7,730 nt of DNA from JBBRLG01 sp038231495 (GTDB lineage: Bacteria > Planctomycetota > Planctomycetia > Gemmatales > Gemmataceae). This document shows positions 1 through 5,418 of this stretch, one piece after another. The translations under genes were made by a program, and so were the position numbers. The notes below the pieces were generated by a model, which did not search any database, was not told the DNA's origin, and saw nothing but the letters and a program-made list of their open reading frames with translations. Location: the NCBI GenBank assembly GCA_038231495.1, contig JBBRLG010000369.1, positions 1 through 7,730 of the forward strand, given 5' to 3'. The first letter of the stretch is position 1; each line of letters starts with the position of its first letter.

Positions 1-138
1 ACGAAGGACGGCGCACGCGTGTATCGCATTAAACTGTCCGGAACGCTCCCGGCAAATCGGGTGCCGCTGGCGCTAGTCGTTGTCGTCGGGGACAAATCGG
101 TTTCGATACCGATCCGGTTCGTCAAGGTTGGAGAGTAA
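1..138 (+). CDS. 3' end of an unidentified protein gene (partial)
   Basis: Frame 1 is open from the window edge to a TAA at 136-138 and gives 45 residues. The visible tail contains alternating hydrophobic strands (VPLALVVVVGDKSVSIPIRF), ending in VKVGE. This looks like the last beta strands of an Ig-like or DUF1573-like extracytoplasmic domain of the kind common in planctomycetes, but too little is present to assign a family. The start and most of the gene lie outside the window. It is codirectional with the next gene, 117 bp away; that gap shows no obvious terminator hairpin. The reading frame is credible from the edge position and stop placement; the family is only a guess. Confidence 0.55.
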   Translation, partial: TKDGARVYRIKLSGTLPANRVPLALVVVVGDKSVSIPIRFVKVGE

Positions 139-255
139 GTACGTCAGTGCCAATCGTGCTCAATGAACATCCGCACCCGCTAAGAGAGCCGGCCAAGGGT
201 ACATTGAGCGTCTGTGTGTCGTGACCCGTGATGTCGCTTTCACCAGGAGTTTGCC

Positions 256-738
256 ATGTTCACCACCAAGGCCAAGTTGGCCGGACTCAGTGTCATCGTT
301 TGTGTTGTCCTTCTTGCCCTCGGCGGTCGCTTCCTGTATGGGCAGCCGGAACGGCCAAGCGGGCGGCAACTCTCGGAACGCGAGATGGCGGCCATCTTCG
401 GGGACGCTGTGGTGAATAGCATGTGTGTTGGCGCGAATGGGACCTGCGCCTGCACGCGATTGGGTGCCGCTGGTGGGGGTGCCGTATGTATCACGTGTGA
501 TGATGGCGATGGCCTCGGCGGCAGGACAGCATGGAAGCTCTGTTGCGCGTCACGTGCGACCGATAGTTGTAACGAGACTGGGCGCGCTCCTTGCCTGCAG
601 GAATTCATCTGGACGACTAACTCTTTTGACACAGCGGTTGACTGCTGTGAACCATGTCGAATGTCAATGGGTGTGTGGAGTAAGTCTACGGATAAATGCA
701 CCACTCGCAACGACGGCGTGGGTACCGCCTGTCCGTAA
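256..738 (+). CDS. Cysteine-rich membrane-anchored or secreted small protein, unknown function
   Basis: I do not recognise a named family. The 160-residue product starts with a short basic stretch and one hydrophobic segment (about residues 8-29, ending LYGQ), which could be an uncleaved anchor or a signal peptide. It is followed by the motif LSEREMAAIFGD (39-50) and then a body with 14 cysteines (57, 64, 66, 78, 81, 96, 97, 105, 113, 130, 131, 134, 148, 159), including CAC, CITC, two CC pairs and CCEPC. The even number and spacing suggest a disulfide-bonded extracytoplasmic domain, although metal binding cannot be excluded. The start is supported by AGGAG at 245-249, six bases before the ATG. 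The next gene follows after 110 bp on the same strand and is also a predicted envelope protein, so the two may be co-transcribed. Third codon positions are less GC-rich than in genes further right. Existence of the gene is well supported; its function is open. Confidence 0.75.
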   Translation: MFTTKAKLAGLSVIVCVVLLALGGRFLYGQPERPSGRQLSEREMAAIFGDAVVNSMCVGANGTCACTRLGAAGGGAVCITCDDGDGLGGRTAWKLCCASRATDSCNETGRAPCLQEFIWTTNSFDTAVDCCEPCRMSMGVWSKSTDKCTTRNDGVGTACP

Positions 739-848
739 TCCCTTGGACAGGAAACGGTGTGGCAATCCGTGTTGGACCTGAGGACGCGTTCCGGCGCGCT
801 CCGTGGTTTCAATACTACCATTTCGGCAGGTGATCTTGAGGAGCCTTC

Positions 849-1955
849 ATGAACGCGGTATTTTTTCTGTACGCCGCGAGTGCTTTGGTGTCGGCTCAGC
901 CTGCCGAGGTTGTGCCTGGCCCTAGCCGCGGCGAGGTCGTCGCCGCCCTCAAGCACCACGAGGGCCTTGTTAGAACCCTTCAGGTCGATTACGAATTCAC
1001 GATGCTGCCGACGCCACCTCGACAGGCCGAATTGATCCGGGAAGCGCTAGGCAAAACGGCGTCGTCAACCCTGTTCACAGCCGAGGAGGCCAAGGTGCAT
1101 AGTGGCGTGGCCCGCTTCTGGCGTAAAGGTGCTAAACAACGCAACGAGTGGTCATCTATCGACCCCAGCCAACCGCAAGAGCGGAGGCGCGCTTTTGACG
1201 GGCAAGTTATTCGCTCCGTCAACGACAATGGTCCCGACGGGTTGCCGGTCGCGACGATCGCTTCGGCGGACTCGGGTGACTGGTATCGGAGCCCGTGGGA
1301 AGACCCGATGGAATTCTTCTACGACTATTACCAACAACCATTATCCGAGGTCGTCGCCGCGGCGTCCTCCTTCTCTTCCGCCGTCGTCATGCGCGGCAAG
1401 CAACGCCTCTACTGGGTATCGGTCGAACGCGCACGTCCGAGCGATCATGTCCTGGAGTTCCTGTTCGACGAGCAATTTCTCCCGCAGGAGCGCTTGGTCA
1501 AGATTTGGTCCAGTAGCAAGCGCGACCGCCTGGTGTACAACCACAAGCTGGTATTCTCAGGCTATCAGGACTATGCGACGCCCTCCGGAGAAAAGATCTC
1601 GTTCCCCGACACGGTGGACTACACCGGTTATACGATGAGGGGGACGTTGCCCGACGGCAGCCCCCTTGAGACTTTGTGGAAAAAGTACCATTTCACCAAG
1701 GTGCAGTTCAACTCCGCTATGCCGGACTCGCTGTTTGAATTGGAGATCCCCAAAAACGCTCGGATCTATGACAGGCTGACGAAAGCCGGCTGGCTCCCGA
1801 CGGGCCAGCGGCCGGAGGCGCTGTTTCCCGCCGAAGCCCGGGCGCGGCGACTGTGGATTGGTGGCTCCATGATTGCTGCCTTGGTCTTGGTTCTTGTCAC
1901 GACCGTCGTAATCTACAAGCGCCGCAAGCGGAGTCCTTATTACCTCGGCAGGTAA
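849..1955 (+). CDS. LolA-like (outer-membrane-lipoprotein-sorting-like) protein with C-terminal membrane anchor
   Basis: This 368-residue protein begins with a short signal peptide (residues 1-16, cleavage likely after VSA). A long soluble region follows, with repeated beta-strand-like segments: VARFWRKGAKQRNEW (87-101), FDGQVIRSVND (116-126), and a late segment with LFELEIPKNARIYDRL (295-310). That pattern (a 'garment' read-out ending in a ...F.L.IP... strand) resembles the LolA/LolB-type half-barrels that planctomycete proteins of this size often carry. A single hydrophobic helix (about 336-356) followed by KRRKR anchors the C terminus, with the body outside the cytoplasm. This differs from true LolA, which is soluble and about 200 residues, so a real lipoprotein-carrier role is uncertain. 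AGGAG at 839-843, five bases before the ATG, supports the start. It follows the cysteine-rich gene by 110 bp. The gene is sure; the family is an inference from overall layout. Confidence 0.7.
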   Translation: MNAVFFLYAASALVSAQPAEVVPGPSRGEVVAALKHHEGLVRTLQVDYEFTMLPTPPRQAELIREALGKTASSTLFTAEEAKVHSGVARFWRKGAKQRNEWSSIDPSQPQERRRAFDGQVIRSVNDNGPDGLPVATIASADSGDWYRSPWEDPMEFFYDYYQQPLSEVVAAASSFSSAVVMRGKQRLYWVSVERARPSDHVLEFLFDEQFLPQERLVKIWSSSKRDRLVYNHKLVFSGYQDYATPSGEKISFPDTVDYTGYTMRGTLPDGSPLETLWKKYHFTKVQFNSAMPDSLFELEIPKNARIYDRLTKAGWLPTGQRPEALFPAEARARRLWIGGSMIAALVLVLVTTVVIYKRRKRSPYYLGR

Positions 1956-2002
1956 GCTGCGCACCCATTGCTTGTGCCAATCGTGCGGTTTCGGGAGCAC
2001 CG

Positions 2003-2053
2003 CGCTGCCGCGGTCGGTCGGTCCCGTGTGTCCTCAAGGACCGCGCGGCAGCG
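2003..2053. repeat. Imperfect hairpin (inverted repeat)
   Basis: CGCTGCCGCG at 2003-2012 pairs with CGCGGCAGCG at 2044-2053, and GTC at 2013-2015 pairs with GAC at 2039-2041, leaving a two-base bulge. It lies 47 bp after the stop codon of the upstream gene, just ahead of the CCCTTGCCAA cluster, and may be part of the same element. There is no T-run after it, so it is not a standard intrinsic terminator. Confidence 0.5.
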
Positions 2054-2235
2054 GCTGCCCTCCCCACCCTTGCCAAAGCGCAAGAAGTTGGCAAGGGTGG
2101 GATTTTGGCACGCAGCGACCGTCAGCAGCAGGCAGCGGCGCTGATATACCCTTGCCAAAGGCGTGGCAAAGAGTGGCGCAGGTGGGTGGCAAGGGTGCCC
2201 TTGGCAAGGGTCGATTCGGCCAGCCCTCGGCAGCC
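2053..2235. repeat. Cluster of CCCTTGCCAA repeats in both orientations; possible small non-coding mobile element
   Basis: The element ACCCTTGCCAA occurs at 2066-2076 and 2148-2158. Its reverse complement occurs at 2088-2098, at 2187-2196 (10 of 11 bases) and at 2201-2211. In addition, 2047-2080 and 2131-2163 are imperfect direct repeats (both begin GGCAGCGGC and end near CTTGCCAAAG.CG). The outer ends are GGCTGCC (2053-2059) and GGCAGCC (2229-2235), which are inverted with respect to each other, each next to a CCCTTGCCAA copy. The arrangement could be a MITE-like element, a REP-type cluster or a structured RNA. No protein-coding frame inside looks real. The boundaries are my estimate. Confidence 0.6.
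2063..2101 (+). terminator. Perfect 14-bp hairpin, candidate terminator for the LolA-like gene
   Basis: CCCACCCTTGCCAA (2063-2076) and TTGGCAAGGGTGGG (2088-2101) are perfect reverse complements with an 11-base loop, followed directly by ATTTTGG. The stem is GC-rich and lies about 107 bp downstream of the stop codon at 1955. The T-run is only four bases long, and the arms are copies of the local repeat, so it may be a repeat hairpin rather than a dedicated terminator. Confidence 0.4.
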
Positions 2236-2411
2236 GACGCGGGTGCGTAACTTTCGTGCCGAGGTAATACGCAACCCGTTGAACGCTTTGAACCCATCGC
2301 TGATGCTGACCATGTCGGAACAGGCCTTCCCAACGGAGCCGCTCTTTGCCACTTCTTTAAAGAGACGCGCGATCTTTGTTTACTGAGTCCCGCATGGATA
2401 GGGGCACGGCG
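2236..2411. other. Intergenic stretch with no recognised feature
   Basis: Between the two repeat blocks I find no convincing gene, RNA or repeat. Short open frames on both strands have no ribosome-binding site and no recognisable protein character. Confidence 0.5.
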
Positions 2412-2471
2412 GGCGAGCGGGATCGCGTCAGTGCCCCGAGTGGCGAGCGGGGTCGCGTCAGCGCCCCGAGT
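2412..2471. repeat. 30-bp tandem duplication
   Basis: Copies at 2412-2441 and 2442-2471 are directly adjacent and match at 28 of 30 positions (differences at 2422/2452 and 2432/2462). Each unit begins GGCGAGCGGG and ends GCCCCGAGT, with GCGTCAG in the middle. The unit resembles the palindromic repeats at 5272-5343 and 7650-7690 in this window (GGCGAGC followed by GCGT.AG). There is no spacer between copies, so it is not a CRISPR. Confidence 0.85.
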
Positions 2472-2517
2472 GCGTCCGAACCGACGCACTCGGGGCACTT
2501 ACGCAACTCCGCTCGCC
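2442..2517. repeat. Nested palindromic repeat upstream of the STAS gene
   Basis: GCCCCGAGTGCGTC (2463-2476) and GACGCACTCGGGGC (2483-2496) form a perfect 14-bp inverted repeat with a six-base loop. An outer pair, GGCGAGCGG (2442-2450) and CCGCTCGCC (2509-2517), encloses it. The left half is the second copy of the 30-bp tandem unit, so this looks like one unit duplicated in tandem and closed by an inverted partial copy. It lies about 147 bp before the STAS start codon and could end up in that gene's leader. Confidence 0.8.
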
Positions 2518-2663
2518 GGTTTCTTTTCAATCCGGAGTTTGAAGGCAATCCATCCTTTCGTGACGATTTCGTGTTGGCGACCGGGTTCTGCCTTGATTCG
2601 CCGGCCCGTCGTGGTAGGTTGGAATCAAATCGGGACCCGATTCCTTCTGCGACGAGAACGACG

Positions 2664-3038
2664 ATGGCAAACACGACGAACCCGCAATCCATCAGCATCG
2701 AACGCCACGGCGACATCGCGGTCATCACGCCGTCGTCCGAGGTGGAGAAGATGCCCGAAAACCTGATGGAACAGGCCGCGCAAATGGTGCTGGCCCCCCT
2801 CAAAGACGACCCGCCGGCCGGGCTGATCTTCGACCTGAGCAAGGTCGATTACGTCGGCTCGGTGTTCCTGTCGTTCCTGTTACGCTGCCACAAGCGCGTC
2901 AAGGAACACGGCAGCGAGGTCGTCGTCGCCGGTGCCTCGCCGCGCGCCCGCGAGCTGTTGCACATGACCGCACTGGACACCCTCTGGGCACTTTACGAGA
3001 CGCGCGGCGAGGCGATGGAGGCGCTGACCGGCGACTGA
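2664..3038 (+). CDS. STAS-domain protein (anti-sigma-factor-antagonist-like)
   Basis: The 124-residue product has the size and order of a stand-alone STAS domain. It opens with ISIERHGDIAVITP (10-23), the usual first two strands. The core LSKVDYVGSVFLSFLL (58-73) corresponds to the 'DSSGLG' phosphorylation loop, and EVVVAGASPRARELLHMTALD (85-105) corresponds to the late strand and helix. Such proteins bind serine-kinase anti-sigma factors and release sigma factors or other partners when unphosphorylated. Here the phospho-acceptor position appears retained as Ser66, but the preceding Asp is Gly65 and the SG pair that follows is VF, so regulation may differ. I chose ATG 2664 because the domain begins just after it; the open frame runs back to 2376, but that part is repeat sequence without protein character. 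Only a weak GAGAA lies upstream of the ATG. A LOG-family gene follows after 91 bp. No kinase or sigma factor is nearby. Confidence 0.85.
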   Translation: MANTTNPQSISIERHGDIAVITPSSEVEKMPENLMEQAAQMVLAPLKDDPPAGLIFDLSKVDYVGSVFLSFLLRCHKRVKEHGSEVVVAGASPRARELLHMTALDTLWALYETRGEAMEALTGD

Positions 3039-3129
3039 CCGCCGCTGCCGCGCGGGCACCGATCTCGAAATGGACAAGGCCTTAGGGTGATGTCCTTTTT
3101 CCTCTCCCCGAACCGAAACGGCGACGAAC

Positions 3130-4194
3130 ATGCAACAGCCGGGGCAAGACGAGCAGCAAGGGGCGTCGGCCAGTTCCTTCCTCCACGTCCACGACGAAGT
3201 TCCCAAGGACGAGAACGCTGGCAGCGGCATCGACAGCCTCGTGCAGCAGATCCGCGAGACCGCGGCGAAGCTGGTGCGCGACGGCGCGGCGCGCGGCGAC
3301 GTGAAGCTGCTGAGTACGGCCTTGAAGGAACTGCGCTACTGCTTCAAAGTCTTCGCCTCGTACCGCCAATTCCGCAAGGTGACGGTCTTCGGCTCGGCCC
3401 GCCTGCCGGCCACCGACCCGGCGTACGCGTGCGCCGTGGAGTTCGGCCGCCGCATGGCCGAGAACAATTACATGGTCATCACCGGCGCCGCCAGCGGCAT
3501 CATGGAGGCCGGCCACGTCGGCGCCGGCCGCGAAAAGAGCATCGGCATCAACATCTTGCTGCCGTTCGAGCAGCACGCCAACGCCATCATTCGCGGCGAC
3601 CACAAGCTGATGAACCTGAAATACTTTTTCACGCGCAAGCTCCTGTTCGTGAAGGAGGCCGACGCCATCGCCCTGTTCCCCGGCGGTTTCGGCACCCAGG
3701 ACGAAGGTTTTGAAGTCCTGACGCTCGTGCAGACGGGCAAGAGCCACCTATTTCCGATCGTCATGGTGGACGAGCCGGGCGGCGACTACTGGGTGCAGTG
3801 GCAGAAATACATCGTCGATGGGCTGCTCAAGCGCCGCCTGATTTCGCCGGCGGACCTGAACCTGTACAAGATCACGTCGTCCGTGGACGAGGCGGTCAAC
3901 GAGGTGTTGGACTTTTATCGGGTCTATCACAGCATGCGCTACGTCGGCCCCGATTTGGTGCTGCGGCTCAAACACACCTTGACGGACGAACTGCTCGAAC
4001 GCATCCGCCACGACTTTGCGGACATCCTGGTGGCGAGCACGTTCACGATTACGCCCGCGCTGCCTGCGGAGGCGAACGACGTGGCCGTCGCCGACCTGCC
4101 GCGGTTGCGCTTCCGCTTCGACCGCCGGAGCCTGGGTCGATTGCGGCTGCTCGTCAATTTGATCAATGCCGAAGCCTTGCCGCCGAAGACCTGA
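3130..4194 (+). CDS. LOG-family (TIGR00730-like) Rossmann-fold protein with N- and C-terminal extensions
   Basis: The central part (about 83-265) is a LOG/'lysine decarboxylase-like' Rossmann fold. It shows VFGSAR (86-91), TGAASGIMEA (118-127), a FFTRK segment (166-170), and PGGFGTQDE (184-192), matching the family's PGGxGTxxE signature. Characterised members hydrolyse nucleoside 5'-monophosphates at the N-glycosidic bond (cytokinin-activating LOG, bacterial PpnN); the old decarboxylase label is unsupported. Differences from the standard motif include GAA in place of the usual GGG before GIMEA. Typical short LOGs have about 190 residues. This one has 354, with an N-terminal helical section (about 33-82) and a C-terminal section of about 90 residues, roughly 266-354 (containing RYVGPDLVLRLK and LPRLRFRFDRRSLGRLRLL), whose role I cannot name. 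ATG 3130 has no clear Shine-Dalgarno sequence; an internal start could shorten the poorly conserved first 30 residues. It is codirectional with the STAS gene and convergent with the deacetylase gene. Confidence 0.88.
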   Translation: MQQPGQDEQQGASASSFLHVHDEVPKDENAGSGIDSLVQQIRETAAKLVRDGAARGDVKLLSTALKELRYCFKVFASYRQFRKVTVFGSARLPATDPAYACAVEFGRRMAENNYMVITGAASGIMEAGHVGAGREKSIGINILLPFEQHANAIIRGDHKLMNLKYFFTRKLLFVKEADAIALFPGGFGTQDEGFEVLTLVQTGKSHLFPIVMVDEPGGDYWVQWQKYIVDGLLKRRLISPADLNLYKITSSVDEAVNEVLDFYRVYHSMRYVGPDLVLRLKHTLTDELLERIRHDFADILVASTFTITPALPAEANDVAVADLPRLRFRFDRRSLGRLRLLVNLINAEALPPKT

Positions 4195-4215
4195 TCCGCG
4201 AGAGCCGATCTCACC

Positions 4216-4266
4216 TATATACTCGGCGCGGGGCAACTTGGCACAAGCCGCAGTGAGTATATACTC
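4216..4266. repeat. Inverted/direct repeat in a convergent gap, possible bidirectional terminator
   Basis: TATATACTCG occurs at 4216-4225 and again at 4258-4267, 42 bp apart. The second copy is part of a perfect 12-bp palindrome, GAGTATATACTC (4255-4266). TATATACTC (4216-4224) can also pair with GAGTATATA (4255-4263), extended by GGC/GCC (4225-4227 with 4247-4249) after a five-base bulge. The 78-bp gap separates the tails of the LOG and deacetylase genes, a natural site for a two-way terminator, but the stem is AT-rich and has no clear T-run. An operator-like binding site is an alternative. Confidence 0.4.
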
Positions 4267-4272
4267 GTCCCC

Positions 4273-5241
4273 TCATGCTCTATCGCTTCCAGACGATGCA
4301 GTTCCCTTTTTCAACAACTCCTCCAAATGCGTTTGCACCCCCTCCGCCAGGGCGTGCAAATTGTAACCGCCCTCTAGGCAACTCACGAAGCGGCCGCCGG
4401 CGTGCGTCTGTGCCACGTCGAGAACTAATCGCGTCAAGGTGGTGAAGTCCTCCGTTTCTAACCCCAACGAGCCGATCGGATCGCTGGCGTGGGCGTCGAA
4501 ACCGGCGCTGACGAGGACCAATTCCGGCTCGATCGCGGCGGCGGCTTTTTCCAGCGTCGTAGCGAAAGCGGCCAGGTAGTCCGGGCGCGAGACGCCGAAG
4601 CGCAACGGCAGGTTGAAGACGTGGCCGGCCCCACGGCCGCGGCCGGTTTCGTCGGCGGCCCCGGTGCCGGGGTAGAAGCCGCGACCGTAGCGGTGGGCAC
4701 TAAAAAACACCACCTCCGGGTTCTCGTAGAAAATGTCCTGCGTGCCGTTGCCGTGGTGGACATCCCAATCGACGATGAGGATGCGCGTCAGGCCGTGGGC
4801 GGTGCGGGCGTGGTTCGCGGCCAGCGCGATGCTGTTGAACAGGCAAAAGCCCATGCTGTGCGTCGGCGTCGCGTGGTGGCCGGGCGGGCGTACGAGGCAC
4901 AGGGCGTTGGTGTCCACTCCCGCCAACACCGCGTCAACTGCCGCGACGCACGCGCCCGCGGCGGCCAGCGCCACGTCGTACGACTCGCGCGACACCGGGG
5001 TATCGCCCTCAATATAGCCGCCGCCGCGCTCGGCCGCCTGCTTGGCCAGCTGCACCTGATTGGGTGCATGAATCTTGCACACGTCATCCGCGCTCAAAGG
5101 CGTGAATTTCCCAAGCTGGCACCGCGCGGGTAAGGCTGCCTTGTCGAGTCGTGCCGTGATCGCGCGCAGGCGGTCCGGGCATTCGGGGTGGCGACCGGTT
5201 TCGTGCCGCAAGAATACGGGGTCGGTGTAGAGGAGCGTCAT
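4273..5241 (-). CDS. Histone deacetylase / acetoin-utilization family amidohydrolase
   Basis: The 322-residue protein is a full-length member of the arginase-deacetylase fold. Signatures in order: HETGRHPECPDR (13-24), VRPPGHHA (117-124), GFCLFN (131-136), IVDWDVHHGNGTQ (156-168), FYPGTG (189-194), VSAGFDAHASDPIG (244-257) and CLEGGYN (288-294). From family structures, Asp160, His162 and Asp254 should bind the catalytic zinc, His122/His123 act as general acid/base, and Tyr293 is the catalytic tyrosine, so the enzyme should be active. It would remove acyl groups from acyl-lysine or small acylated amines; the native bacterial substrate is unknown. The layout fits class II-like bacterial enzymes. 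The residue after DP is Ile256, where HDAC10-type polyamine deacetylases have a glutamate gatekeeper, so polyamine specificity is not favoured. The start is supported by a GAGG (reverse strand, 5249-5252) seven bases before the ATG. It stands alone; the upstream neighbour is divergent across a 29-bp palindrome. Confidence 0.95.
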   Translation of the reverse strand: MTLLYTDPVFLRHETGRHPECPDRLRAITARLDKAALPARCQLGKFTPLSADDVCKIHAPNQVQLAKQAAERGGGYIEGDTPVSRESYDVALAAAGACVAAVDAVLAGVDTNALCLVRPPGHHATPTHSMGFCLFNSIALAANHARTAHGLTRILIVDWDVHHGNGTQDIFYENPEVVFFSAHRYGRGFYPGTGAADETGRGRGAGHVFNLPLRFGVSRPDYLAAFATTLEKAAAAIEPELVLVSAGFDAHASDPIGSLGLETEDFTTLTRLVLDVAQTHAGGRFVSCLEGGYNLHALAEGVQTHLEELLKKGTASSGSDRA

Positions 5242-5271
5242 GGACTGGCCTCGTGTGGAAGCTAACCGATT

Positions 5272-5343
5272 GGCGAGCCGGGAGCGTAAGCGACCGGAGG
5301 GTGTTTTAGCATAACCTCCGGTCGCTTACGCTCCCGGCTCGCC
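5272..5343. repeat. Perfect 29-bp inverted repeat of the GGCGAGC family
   Basis: The arms at 5272-5300 and 5315-5343 are exact reverse complements, separated by 14 AT-rich bases (5301-5314). Each arm starts GGCGAGCCGGGAGCGTAAGC (first 20 bases of the left arm, read outward to inward). The flank AACCGATTGGCGAGCC (5264-5279) nearly equals AACCGCTTGGCGAGCC (7650-7665), showing that both belong to one repeat family. It lies 30 bp upstream of the deacetylase start and 75 bp upstream of the DoxX-like gene start, between divergent genes, so a terminator role is unlikely. In RNA it would form a very stable hairpin in whichever leader contains it. Confidence 0.9.
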
Positions 5344-5418
5344 GGTATTGACGCCCGCGCCGCTGCGAGCTAGCTTTCAAGCGAGTCGAACGGTCCGAAG
5401 TGCGCAAGGGTTTCACCG

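Noticed and set aside
240..959. 239-residue open frame on the - strand
   Set aside because: It lies opposite the cysteine-rich gene, which has a good ribosome-binding site and signal segment; the product is low-complexity without motifs.
2412..2471. Possible CRISPR-like repeats
   Set aside because: The two 30-bp copies are directly adjacent with no spacer, and there is no cas gene in the window.
2034..2498. 154-residue open frame on the - strand across the repeat blocks
   Set aside because: Its sequence is translated repeats with no ribosome-binding site or family resemblance.
2376..2663. N-terminal extension of the STAS protein by 96 residues to an ATG at 2376
   Set aside because: The extension is translated from the tandem and palindromic repeat, has no domain character, and the STAS domain begins right after the ATG at 2664.
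3082..3747. 221-residue open frame on the - strand
   Set aside because: It lies opposite the LOG-family gene, whose conserved motifs fix the true frame.
5272..5343. 29-bp palindrome as an intrinsic terminator
   Set aside because: The flanking genes are divergent, so no transcript from either ends here, and no T-run follows the arms.
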